From assembly GCA_937959375.1 (NCBI GenBank), contig CALGLS010000233.1:1-6679 (forward strand): a stretch of 6,679 nt of DNA, written 5' to 3'. The translations under genes and the position numbers were made by a program. The DNA is from an uncultured Saprospiraceae bacterium (GTDB taxonomy: Bacteria > Bacteroidota > Bacteroidia > Chitinophagales > Saprospiraceae). Below, one piece after another: positions 1-6,232 of this stretch. Every line of letters starts with the position of its first letter. The stretch's first letter is position 1. Under the pieces are notes generated by a model that was not told the DNA's origin, ran no database searches, and saw only the letters and a program-made list of their open reading frames with translations.

Positions 1-390
1 ACCCCTTTAATGGATGAAGAAGGAAATCCTTATGATGCTTTTTCTTTCCAAGTAGGAGATGAAAACGATGTTTTCAGTGTCGATCACGTAATGACAATAA
101 GTGTAGGTGGTGTCAATACAAAAGATAATTTGCTCCAAGCTAGTCTTAACATTTCTCCTAATCCTACGACTGATTTAATTCAATTAAATTTAGAATCTGT
201 CAATGCTTTAAACAATGTTACGATCAAACTCATCGACCAAAATGGTCGTTTGATAACACAGCAGTCAGCTACGGTTGCAGGTAACGTTTTGCAGCAGCAA
301 TTTGACGTGAGTAAAATCGCAGCAGGTGCCTATTTTATTCAAATTGACTCAGATGGAAAAACTGTTTCGACACAGTTTATTAAAAAATAA
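1..390 (+). CDS. C-terminal part of a large secreted protein with a T9SS type A sorting domain (5' end outside the window)
   Basis: The frame is open from the first base (T-P-L-M-D...), so the ATG at 10 is an internal Met and the gene begins upstream of the window. Counting from that Met, residues 1-34 (GNPYDAFSFQVGDEND, then VDHVMTISVGG) look like the last strands of a cadherin/Ig-like beta-sandwich of the kind repeated in large Bacteroidota surface proteins. From about residue 46 there is a typical T9SS type A tail: the NISPNPTTD opening motif, alternating beta strands, the LIDQNGRLI strand, KIAAGAYFIQI, and a basic end (TQFIKK). In this family the tail directs an outer-membrane-crossing protein to the type IX translocon and is usually removed. 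The catalytic or binding part, if any, is not visible. A strong terminator follows 33 bases after the stop, so this is the last gene of its transcript. The sorting domain is confident; the identity of the whole protein is unknown. Confidence 0.9.
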   Translation, partial: TPLMDEEGNPYDAFSFQVGDENDVFSVDHVMTISVGGVNTKDNLLQASLNISPNPTTDLIQLNLESVNALNNVTIKLIDQNGRLITQQSATVAGNVLQQQFDVSKIAAGAYFIQIDSDGKTVSTQFIKK

Positions 391-422
391 AGTCAAATAA
401 GCCTATTCAAGCTCAAAATATG

Positions 423-457
423 CCGCAAAGAGACATCTAGTTTCTTTGCGGTTTTTT
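423..457 (+). terminator. Intrinsic terminator of the upstream T9SS gene
   Basis: A 9-bp perfect stem (CCGCAAAGA at 423-431 with TCTTTGCGG at 443-451) encloses an 11-base loop and is followed directly by six T (452-457). It lies 33 bases after the stop codon at 388-390. The 18 bases from 443 to 460 recur exactly in the terminator of the next gene. Confidence 0.9.
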
Positions 458-509
458 ATTCTGTCAGATAGATTACAGTTAAGAAATGGTTTCAAATCTA
501 AAAAAGGAG

Positions 510-517
510 TACTTTTG
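510..517 (+). promoter_or_regulatory. Possible Bacteroidota -7 box for the 602 gene
   Basis: TACTTTTG matches TAnnTTTG, the -7 consensus used by the Bacteroidota primary sigma factor. The only upstream partner is a weak TTTC (490-493; consensus TTTG), 16 bases away, which is short for this promoter class. If used, it would leave a leader of about 80 bases before the ATG at 602. The 391-601 gap otherwise shows only the terminator. The box matches by sequence alone, so confidence is low. Confidence 0.35.
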
Positions 518-601
518 GGTATTGATTCACCTGAGTGTGCGTAGAATATCTGATTTCTCAACCTTAAGACTGATTTTCTCCTAACTCACAACTTACCTTT
601 T

Positions 602-2152
602 ATGACAACTAATTACATTAAAACATTGCTTATAGCAGTTATTGCTATGGGTTTAAATTTTTCTACCTCTGCTCAATGTACTGATTGGGTATCTCCGACT
701 CCTACAGGTGGCTGGACCGACTTCAACGGTGCTGCCTCAGGCGGTGCTCCATGTGATGACGGTACAGGATGCCCATTTATTGAAATTGATTTCGGTACAT
801 TCGGAATCTATGCTAGTGAAGCCTACGTAGCCGATAACTTTATTGCAGGAGGTACTTATGCTTTCAGTATGTGTAATGGAGTAGGTGCTGGTTCTTGGGT
901 TCCAGAATTTACTATTATTGCTCCAAGTGGAGCTGTAGATGCCTTTGGTGCTGGAGATGGCGATGCTTGTACTATTACTTGGACTTGTTCAGAAAGCGGA
1001 ACTTATACGATGGTAATTAACGAAGCAGGAAACTGCGGGGTAGCAAATGAAATTGATAATGGTTTTCCTGCCCTTACTTGTGATGGCGTAATATGTCCTC
1101 CTCCACCATTGATGATTACTTCTATCACTGACAATGGTGATTTGACTGCAACTGTAGTTGCTGAAGGTGGTACTCCTGCTTACACTTACGAATGGTCTGA
1201 TGGACAGACTACTGACGTTGCAGTTGGTTTAACTGACGGAGTTCTTTACTACGTTACTGTTACTGATGCTGTTGATTCAATGGTTGTTGATTCTATCTTA
1301 ATTGGATACGAATTAATTTGTAACGCAAGTGTAATGACTACCTCTGGTGCGGTAACTGCTTGTGATGATGAAGTTGTTGATGTCACAACTGATGGTACTC
1401 AGGAGACTCCTCCTGGGGGTGGATTTGGTTGGATTTTTGACAACGATCTAGGTGGTACAGGTGGTACAGGTGGTGGTATTATACTTTTTGGTATTGAGGA
1501 CCCATCTATTACTTCTTACGACAACGACTTAAATGGTGTCCTAAGCGGACAACCAACCCCGCTTCCTCCTCTTTCTGGCTCGTGGACTATTCAAGGTGCT
1601 GTATATACTGATCCTACAGATCCATTTGGAACCATATGTAGTCTTACTCCAGAGACATTAATCGTCACTTTCTCTGAAACACCTATGGCTGGAGCTATCG
1701 ACAATGGTGATGGTACTGCAACTGCCGTTGGTCAAGGTGGAACTCCTCCATACACTTACGAATGGTCTGATGGCCAAATGACTGAAACTGCTGTTGATCT
1801 TGCTAACGGAGATTACATGGTAACTATTAGTGGTGAATTTGGTTGTTCTGCTGTTGGTTCTGTAACCGTAACTAACGTCGCTGTTGATAACATCGCGTCA
1901 TTAGAGAATGTTGAAATTTCTCCAAACCCTACAAATGGTCAATTCCAAATTAACTTGGCATTGAATACTGCTGAGGTGGTAAGTGTTGAAGTACTTGATG
2001 TTGTTGGTCGTAAAGTACAGGCTACTGCTGCTAGCACGATCACAAATGAAGTATACAATATTGATCTAAACAACGAAAGTGAAGGTGTTTATATCGTTCG
2101 CCTAAACATTGGTGATAAGGTATTAACTCGTCGTGTTGTTTTGAATAAATAA
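602..2152 (+). CDS. Secreted T9SS protein with two SprB-like repeats
   Basis: This is a complete 516-residue exported protein. Residues 1-24 form a Sec signal peptide (Lys7, hydrophobic core TLLIAVIAMGL, STSA before the probable cleavage ahead of Gln25), which also supports the ATG at 602. Residues 25-165 are Cys-rich (C26, C51, C57, C91, C123, C129, C145, C160, C165) and could form a disulphide-bonded beta domain. SprB-like repeats lie near 174-235 and 363-425, each with the GGTPxYTYEWSDGQ core, 190 residues apart. Between them is a Gly/Thr-rich segment (GGTGGTGGG at 284-292) with C240, C254 and C346. The T9SS type A sorting domain occupies about 436-516 (EISPNPTNGQF, VLDVVGRKV, SEGVYIVRL, RRVVLNK). 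SprB repeats are known from gliding and surface adhesins, so a cell-surface or extracellular adhesive role is inferred; no catalytic motif is visible. Frequent GGT, ACT and GTT codons suggest good expression. It appears monocistronic, with a terminator on each side. Confidence 0.92.
   Translation: MTTNYIKTLLIAVIAMGLNFSTSAQCTDWVSPTPTGGWTDFNGAASGGAPCDDGTGCPFIEIDFGTFGIYASEAYVADNFIAGGTYAFSMCNGVGAGSWVPEFTIIAPSGAVDAFGAGDGDACTITWTCSESGTYTMVINEAGNCGVANEIDNGFPALTCDGVICPPPPLMITSITDNGDLTATVVAEGGTPAYTYEWSDGQTTDVAVGLTDGVLYYVTVTDAVDSMVVDSILIGYELICNASVMTTSGAVTACDDEVVDVTTDGTQETPPGGGFGWIFDNDLGGTGGTGGGIILFGIEDPSITSYDNDLNGVLSGQPTPLPPLSGSWTIQGAVYTDPTDPFGTICSLTPETLIVTFSETPMAGAIDNGDGTATAVGQGGTPPYTYEWSDGQMTETAVDLANGDYMVTISGEFGCSAVGSVTVTNVAVDNIASLENVEISPNPTNGQFQINLALNTAEVVSVEVLDVVGRKVQATAASTITNEVYNIDLNNESEGVYIVRLNIGDKVLTRRVVLNK
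1181..1773 (+). repeat. Exact 23-base direct repeat inside the SprB-like repeats (1181-1203 and 1751-1773)
   Basis: The bases at 1181-1203 and 1751-1773 are identical over 23 positions and encode the YTYEWSDG core of both SprB-like repeats. The offset is 570 bases, exactly 190 codons. Flanking codons agree at the protein level (GGTP before, GQ after) but have diverged in DNA, consistent with an old domain duplication or with local gene conversion of the core. Confidence 0.85.
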
Positions 2153-2160
2153 ATTTAAGT

Positions 2161-2179
2161 TGGGAGACGGGGTTTCCCA
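2161..2179 (+). other. Small hairpin just after the secreted-protein stop codon
   Basis: TGGGAGAC (2161-2168) pairs with GTTTCCCA (2172-2179) through an 8-bp stem with one G-U pair and a GGG loop. No T-run follows. It may protect the 3' end of the mRNA, or be incidental; the real terminator lies about 50 bases downstream. Confidence 0.4.
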
Positions 2180-2231
2180 CTATCCTAATTTCCATTTATG
2201 AACCAGACTTTGTTCTGAATCATAACTTTTT

Positions 2232-2270
2232 AAAACCGCAGGGGCACTGATTGTGTCTTTGCGGTTTTTT
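2232..2270 (+). terminator. Intrinsic terminator of the secreted T9SS gene
   Basis: CCGCAGGGGCAC (2236-2247) pairs with GTGTCTTTGCGG (2253-2264) over 12 positions, including three G-U pairs, around a TGATT loop. Six T follow (2265-2270). An A-run at 2232-2235 could extend the stem into the T-run and allow some function in the other direction. The 3' half repeats that of the terminator at 423-457. Confidence 0.9.
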
Positions 2271-2347
2271 ATTTCCCTTGTCTCTCTCCTCTTTTCTCTT
2301 CATCCTAAGTTTGAAAAAAATAAAACTCAAAAAAGATGCCTCAAGGC

Positions 2348-2378
2348 TTGCACATTAGAAAGATATAGTCTAACTTTG
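2348..2378 (+). promoter_or_regulatory. Promoter of the creD operon (Bacteroidota type)
   Basis: TTG at 2348-2350 (-33) and TAACTTTG at 2371-2378 (-7, exact TAnnTTTG) are separated by 20 bases, which fits the Bacteroidota consensus. Transcription would start near 2384-2386, leaving a leader of about 20 bases before the ATG at 2406. The -7 box overlaps the palindrome at 2373-2389. A second possible -7-like box, TACTTTTA (2389-2396), would leave almost no leader and has no clear -33 partner. Confidence 0.65.
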
Positions 2379-2398
2379 AAATTCAAAGTACTTTTAAA
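2373..2398 (+). promoter_or_regulatory. Palindromic operator, copy 1 of a 26-base element shared with 4797-4822
   Basis: ACTTTGAAATTCAAAGT (2373-2389) is a perfect inverted repeat with 8-bp arms around a central A, followed by ACTTTTAAA. A second perfect palindrome, AAAGTACTTT (2385-2394), overlaps its right arm. The whole 26 bases recur exactly at 4797-4822. The site covers the -7 box and the expected transcription start, where a dimeric repressor would block transcription. The nearest candidate ligand is the winged-helix protein of the same operon (4395-4691); that link is inference. Confidence 0.7.
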
Positions 2399-2405
2399 CA
2401 AGAAT

Positions 2406-3053
2406 ATGGTAATGGATAAAAGAAACGAACATCTGGAGACTTTAAGTGAGATACGCTCACTTATGGAGCGCTCGTCCCGCTTTATTTCTCTGAGTGGTTT
2501 ATCAGGCGTAGCAGCTGGGGTGTTTGCCCTAATCGGTGCAGCGATGGTTTATTTCTATTTGGAGATTACTCCTTTCGAGACGAAGCGATTGTACTATGCT
2601 GTTGATCCATCTCGTATAAAATGGGGCATGGACTATCTAACTTTTTTCCTTGTAGATGCAGCCTTGGTATTTTTATTTGCACTAGCTGGCGGTATCTTTT
2701 TTACGACACGTAAAGCCAAGAAAAAAGGACAAAAAATATGGGATCCTTTGACAAAACGCCTAGTGATAAACACCGCAATTCCTCTAATCGCTGGTGGTTT
2801 GTATTGCCTTGGATTATTGTATCACAATATGTTTGGACTAGTAGCTCCAAGTACTTTAATTTTCTATGGTTTGGCTTGTATTAACGGAAGTAAGTACACC
2901 CTAACTGACATACGCTACCTTGGAATTTGTGAAATTATTTTAGGCGTTATTGCTATTTTTAATATTGGATATGGCCTTGAATTTTGGGCATTCGGTTTCG
3001 GATTTTTGCATATCATTTATGGCTTGGTCATGTATTATAAATACGAGAAATAA
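2406..3053 (+). CDS. Six-helix inner-membrane protein of the creD operon, function unknown
   Basis: The protein has 215 residues from the ATG at 2406; the ATG at 2412 would give 213. The same frame is open back to 2253, but a start there would lie inside the terminator and upstream of the promoter and operator, so it is rejected. A short polar N-terminus (residues 1-22) leads into the motif ERSSRFISLSGLSGVAAG, which from memory is strongly conserved in a Bacteroidota family lacking a functional name. Predicted membrane helices lie near 31-52, 78-100, 119-137, 145-160, 171-187 and 190-209. A basic loop (TTRKAKKKGQK, 100-110) is probably cytoplasmic. No catalytic or transport signature is visible. 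Its stop codon overlaps the creD start (TAATG), implying translational coupling and a joint role with CreD in the envelope. The gene is confident; the function is unknown. Confidence 0.85.
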   Translation: MVMDKRNEHLETLSEIRSLMERSSRFISLSGLSGVAAGVFALIGAAMVYFYLEITPFETKRLYYAVDPSRIKWGMDYLTFFLVDAALVFLFALAGGIFFTTRKAKKKGQKIWDPLTKRLVINTAIPLIAGGLYCLGLLYHNMFGLVAPSTLIFYGLACINGSKYTLTDIRYLGICEIILGVIAIFNIGYGLEFWAFGFGFLHIIYGLVMYYKYEK

Positions 3054-4411
3054 TGAGCGACAAGCAAACTTCTTTTTTTGAACGTGCCAATGAGTGGATA
3101 AAAAACTCAGTCACCATTCGGTTGATCACCATTAGTGTATTACTAATGTTGTTACTCATACCTGTGGGCATGGTCAAGGACTTGATTCGCGAGCGAGAGC
3201 GTCGCCAAGATAGTGCCATCAGAGAAGTGAGCAACAAATGGGGAACAGAACAAACCATCAAAGGATTGGTACTAACTGTCCCGTATAATATTTACACGAA
3301 AGTGTATGAAGGAGATGACAAATACAAAGTTGTCACAACAAGATCTTATGCACATTTTTTGCCAGAGCAATTAAACGTAAAAGGTAACATCTCCCCCAAT
3401 ATTCGCTATCGAGGCATTTATGAAGTGGTGGTGTATAGTGCAAATATAGATTTGAAAGGAGCTTTCAATTTTCCTGATTTTGAAGAATGGAAAATTGATC
3501 CAGAGAACATACTTTGGGAAGATGCCTTCGTTTCTCTTGGGCTAACAGACCTCAGAAGTATTCAACAGGATGTAGCAGTAAAATGGAATGGAAAAAACTA
3601 CGCATTTAACCCTGGCGTTCCGGTAACTGATGTTGTTGCAAAAGGAATTAGCACTAGAATTCAAATTGATCCGGAGGATGAATCTCAAAAGAATATTGAC
3701 TTTTCTTTGTCATTGATTTTCAACGGAAGTTCCTCTTTAAGTTTTATTCCTTTAGGAAAAACGACCAATGTTGACATTGCCTCTGAGTGGAAAGACCCAA
3801 GCTTTAATGGTGCCTTTTTGCCAGATGCACGAGAGATCAATGCTACTGGATTTACTGCGAACTGGGAGGTCCTTCATTTGAATCGACCTTATCCGCAAAG
3901 CTTTAGAGGAGCAACACAGGGGATCAACCAATCTAGTTTTGGTGTCAACCTTTTAATGCCCGTGGACAGTTACCAAAAAAGTATGCGATCAGCCAAATAT
4001 GCATCCATGTTTATTGCTTTAACTTTTTTGATTTTCTTCTTTGTTCAAATATTAAATGAAGTAAGAATTCATCCATTGCAATATATTATCGTAGGTTTGG
4101 CACTCAGTATTTTTTATACGTTACTGATTGCTTTATCAGAACACATTCCATTCAAATGGAGTTATTTAATATCGAGTACAGCCATTGTTGGAATGATTGT
4201 ACTTTACGTAAAAAACATTTTTAAAAATCAAAAGCTGACCAGAATGATGGGGCTGATGTTGATCATACTGTATCTTTTTATTTACACCATTATTCAATCG
4301 CAGGATTATGCGCTACTAATGGGAAGTATCGGTTTGTTCATCGTATTAGCAACAGTAATGTATTTGACCAGAAATATAGATTGGTATAGAACCCATGAAA
4401 AAAATAATTAA
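3053..4411 (+). CDS. creD: Cell-envelope protein CreD (inner-membrane, CreD family)
   Basis: The protein has 452 residues, the usual CreD length. An N-terminal membrane helix (about 21-42) is followed by the family's basic/acidic motif (LIRERERRQDSAIREVSNKW, 44-63) and the GLVLTVPY strand (71-78). A large periplasmic domain extends to about 315. The C-terminus has five helices (about 316-335, 341-362, 369-387, 397-413, 418-436), with the signature RIHPLQYIIVGLAL (338-351) and ALSEH (360-364). In E. coli creD is induced by the CreBC two-component system and affects envelope integrity and resistance to colicin E2 and beta-lactams; its biochemical role is unknown. No sensor kinase or response regulator is visible here. 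Instead creD sits between a six-helix membrane protein (1-base overlap) and a winged-helix regulator (17-base overlap), suggesting different control. The family assignment is confident. Confidence 0.95.
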   Translation: MSDKQTSFFERANEWIKNSVTIRLITISVLLMLLLIPVGMVKDLIRERERRQDSAIREVSNKWGTEQTIKGLVLTVPYNIYTKVYEGDDKYKVVTTRSYAHFLPEQLNVKGNISPNIRYRGIYEVVVYSANIDLKGAFNFPDFEEWKIDPENILWEDAFVSLGLTDLRSIQQDVAVKWNGKNYAFNPGVPVTDVVAKGISTRIQIDPEDESQKNIDFSLSLIFNGSSSLSFIPLGKTTNVDIASEWKDPSFNGAFLPDAREINATGFTANWEVLHLNRPYPQSFRGATQGINQSSFGVNLLMPVDSYQKSMRSAKYASMFIALTFLIFFFVQILNEVRIHPLQYIIVGLALSIFYTLLIALSEHIPFKWSYLISSTAIVGMIVLYVKNIFKNQKLTRMMGLMLIILYLFIYTIIQSQDYALLMGSIGLFIVLATVMYLTRNIDWYRTHEKNN

Positions 4412-4691
4412 CAAACTCAATAAGGCATTCGATAATAAGGTACGACTCGGGATCATGTCCATGTTAATGGTAAATGACTGGGTGGACTTTAAGACGCTGA
4501 AAGAGATGTTGGATTTAACCGATGGGCGTTTGGCTAGTCATATTAAATCACTGGAAGAGAATGAATTCATTGATGTAAAAAAAGAGTTCGTTGGGCGAAA
4601 GCCATTGACAAGTTACAGTGCAACGAAGAAGGGACGGAAAGCATTTAGCGATCACTTAGATGCGCTGGAGGAGCTTTTGAAGAATCGGTAA
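4395..4691 (+). CDS. Small winged-helix transcriptional regulator (HTH_34/MarR-like), probable regulator of the creD operon
   Basis: This 98-residue protein is little more than one winged-helix domain. Helix 1 (NKAFDNKVRLGIMSMLMV, about 9-26) precedes DFKTLKEMLDLT (31-42). The recognition helix is DGRLASHIKSLEENEFI (43-59), and a basic wing follows (KKEFVGRKPLTSYSATKKG, 62-80). A last helix (DHLDALEELLKN, 86-97) probably forms the dimer. This layout matches the single-domain winged-helix family common beside creD in Bacteroidota (HTH_34, PF13601, by recall). No Cys-rich metal site or effector domain is visible, so the signal is unknown. The start overlaps the last 17 bases of creD, so it is co-translated with it. 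It probably autoregulates through the palindrome at 2373-2389 and may act at the identical site at 4797-4813. The family is confident; the targets are inferred. Confidence 0.9.
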   Translation: MKKIINKLNKAFDNKVRLGIMSMLMVNDWVDFKTLKEMLDLTDGRLASHIKSLEENEFIDVKKEFVGRKPLTSYSATKKGRKAFSDHLDALEELLKNR

Positions 4692-4711
4692 TTTTAGATT
4701 CACATTTTCAC

Positions 4712-4740
4712 GTATACTAAATTTTAAAAGTTTAGTATAC
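4712..4740 (+). other. Strong palindromic hairpin after the winged-helix gene
   Basis: GTATACTAAA (4712-4721) and TTTAGTATAC (4731-4740) are perfect inverted repeats. The stem can extend three more pairs (4722-4724 with 4728-4730, one G-U) to leave a TAA loop. No T-run follows on either strand, so it is not a standard terminator. It may stabilise the operon mRNA 3' end, or be a protein-binding site. It starts 20 bases after the stop codon. Confidence 0.6.
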
Positions 4741-4763
4741 CTCCAAAAAACTAAAAATTAAAC

Positions 4764-4788
4764 GATAGCAAAATCAGCTATTTTTTTT
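4764..4788 (+). terminator. Probable intrinsic terminator of the creD operon
   Basis: GATAGC (4764-4769) pairs with GCTATT (4777-4782; the outermost pair is G-U) around a seven-base loop, running into eight T (4781-4788). The stem is short and AT-rich but the T-run is long. Its position between two gene units fits a terminator, perhaps helped by the hairpin at 4712-4740. Confidence 0.5.
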
Positions 4789-4796
4789 GTTCATTC

Positions 4797-4822
4797 ACTT
4801 TGAAATTCAAAGTACTTTTAAA
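4797..4822 (+). promoter_or_regulatory. Palindromic operator, copy 2 of the shared 26-base element
   Basis: This is identical over 26 bases to 2373-2398, including the palindrome ACTTTGAAATTCAAAGT (4797-4813). It ends 8 bases before the ATG at 4831; copy 1 ends 7 bases before its ATG, so spacing is preserved. The -7 box here would be TCACTTTG (4795-4802, one mismatch to TAnnTTTG) with no clear -33 TTG. Alternatively TACTTTTA (4813-4820) could pair with TTTG (4786-4789) at a long 23-base spacing. The promoter is therefore weaker or activator-dependent compared with copy 1. Confidence 0.7.
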
Positions 4823-4830
4823 TAGTAGTT

Positions 4831-5637
4831 ATGCATATTTTAATCATCGGACCTATTCTATCCATTTTTATTATACTAATTCCGTTTGTAAAATCAATTT
4901 CCCGATTCAATCAATTCTTTAGTAATACAGAAGATGCCATCAGCTTAACAACTCCTGACAGCATGTACCAGTCCATACTTGATGTAAACGACAGTTACGA
5001 AGTCAATGCAGCGGAAAAGGAATTAGATACTTGGGAGTTTCCTGAACTATTATTCATGGGAATAGCACCTCCACTTGGGGTATTTTTGATTTACTATTTC
5101 TATAAAGACATCCAACCTTTTCATATTGATTATGCGCCTGCACTCGGCGTCTACATTTTTATAGGCTATGTTAGTTATTGGTTGTCACGCTATTGCAAAA
5201 AACATGTTTCAATTTCATTCGCTGCCATTTTACCTTATGGAATTGCCATAGGAATACTACTGTATTGCATTCTTTTCATTCACTTTATTAGCGGACTCAC
5301 TTTGCTAGGTGGAGCGGTATTTCCATTCTTCGGATTTCCGTTATTCGCACCACTACCCGCACTTTTATACTCAACCAGAGAACTAAAATTATTGACGACT
5401 CATTTGCATCAACAAACGGACAAAAGTGAATATTCAAGTGAGCAACAATCCAGTAACTTATCATTTGCAAAGAATTTGCTTTGGCAAAACAATATTGAAA
5501 ATTGGGGATTCCTCATCGTATTAATTTTCATCATCCAAGCCGTACTCTACTTATTCGGATTTCCTTTTGAATCCATTTGGTTAGCGCTACGAGAGGGTGA
5601 AGGATTTTTATTTTCATTAAACAGTGCTCCATTTTAA
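4831..5637 (+). CDS. Multi-pass membrane protein, function unknown (possibly DUF6688-like)
   Basis: This is a 268-residue integral membrane protein. The N-terminal hydrophobic segment (residues 1-21) is followed by a polar, acidic loop (about 28-70) probably outside the bilayer. Further helices lie near 74-91, 102-118, 127-149, 153-181 and 224-243. A striking aromatic/proline stretch, GGAVFPFFGFPLFAPLPALL (160-179), is likely the conserved family core. A Gln/Ser-rich linker (193-209) precedes the last helix. No catalytic motif or transporter signature is recognised. The layout resembles Bacteroidota membrane proteins grouped as DUF6688, but this is a recollection and uncertain. The start at 4831 is chosen because it follows the shared operator at the same spacing as in the creD operon. 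Twelve bases separate its stop from the Coq4-like gene, so the two form an operon and probably act together at the inner membrane. Confidence 0.85.
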   Translation: MHILIIGPILSIFIILIPFVKSISRFNQFFSNTEDAISLTTPDSMYQSILDVNDSYEVNAAEKELDTWEFPELLFMGIAPPLGVFLIYYFYKDIQPFHIDYAPALGVYIFIGYVSYWLSRYCKKHVSISFAAILPYGIAIGILLYCILFIHFISGLTLLGGAVFPFFGFPLFAPLPALLYSTRELKLLTTHLHQQTDKSEYSSEQQSSNLSFAKNLLWQNNIENWGFLIVLIFIIQAVLYLFGFPFESIWLALREGEGFLFSLNSAPF

Positions 5638-5649
5638 AATCAACCTATT

Positions 5650-6231
5650 ATGATCACAACAAATTATGCTATCAGACCCTGTTACGAAAGAGGGTTAAAC
5701 TACACCCTCAGCAAAGGAACTAAGTGGTACCAAAAAACACTGGAATTCAGAGAAAGAATTCTTTACAAATTAACTGAATTATTAGTGCCGATTTACAAAC
5801 GATTTTTCAAACCAAAAGTCAGTAAATGGGAAATCAAACTTGAACAGCTGGAACACTATCAAGAAGGTACTTTAGGAAAAGCATGGTTCAATTTTTATCA
5901 GGGACAATCATTTGGCATTAGCGCAAACTACGAAGAGCACGATATCTGTCACACCCTTCTTGGTTATCGAACCAGCATTGTAGAAGAAACAAGGATGTAT
6001 AGTTTTCTTTTTGGTACAGGTAAAATTTCTGCCCCTACCCTTTTCACAATTGTCATTGGTTGCATCGCGCTACCAGAGTTCGCTCGCGAGTTTTATGCTG
6101 ATTATAAACTGGGCAAAAAAGCAGTCAACTTTTCGAAATGGGATTTTAGATACTTGCTGCATGAGCAGGTTGATACTTTACAGAAAATGATTTTTATGAA
6201 ACAGAGGGAGACGGAGGTTATTGTCTTTTAA
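5650..6231 (+). CDS. Coq4-like protein (COQ4 family, HDxxH-x11-E)
   Basis: This 193-residue protein carries the Coq4 core. Residues 72-80 (EGTLGKAWF) match the family's P/EGTLG motif. H97-D98-xx-H101 followed by 11 residues and E113 gives the HDxxH-x11-E metal-binding pattern that defines Coq4, within HDICHTLLGYRTSIVEE. A hydrophobic stretch at about 127-146 may contact the membrane or a lipid. The N-terminus (1-60) is basic and aromatic. Eukaryotic COQ4 organises the ubiquinone synthesis complex and is implicated in C1 oxidative decarboxylation of the ring. Bacteroidota normally make menaquinone, so a ubiquinone role is unlikely here and another isoprenoid-quinone or lipid substrate is inferred. 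It lies 12 bases after the membrane-protein gene, so it is co-transcribed from the operator at 4797-4822. The family is fairly confident; the substrate is unknown. Confidence 0.82.
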   Translation: MITTNYAIRPCYERGLNYTLSKGTKWYQKTLEFRERILYKLTELLVPIYKRFFKPKVSKWEIKLEQLEHYQEGTLGKAWFNFYQGQSFGISANYEEHDICHTLLGYRTSIVEETRMYSFLFGTGKISAPTLFTIVIGCIALPEFAREFYADYKLGKKAVNFSKWDFRYLLHEQVDTLQKMIFMKQRETEVIVF

Positions 6232-6232
6232 T

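Noticed and set aside
2198..2223. Imperfect inverted repeat ATGA-CAGA/TCTG-TCAT
   Set aside because: It has two internal mismatches, short AT-rich arms and no T-run, and is next to a clear terminator; probably chance.
2253..2405. In-frame 51-codon N-terminal extension of the six-helix membrane protein
   Set aside because: It would start inside a strong terminator and contain the promoter and operator. The conserved family N-terminus begins just after the ATGs at 2406 and 2412.
3028..3261. 77-codon reading frame on the minus strand over the creD start
   Set aside because: It lies antisense to the well-conserved N-terminus of CreD, has no family resemblance and no promoter, and is a shadow frame.
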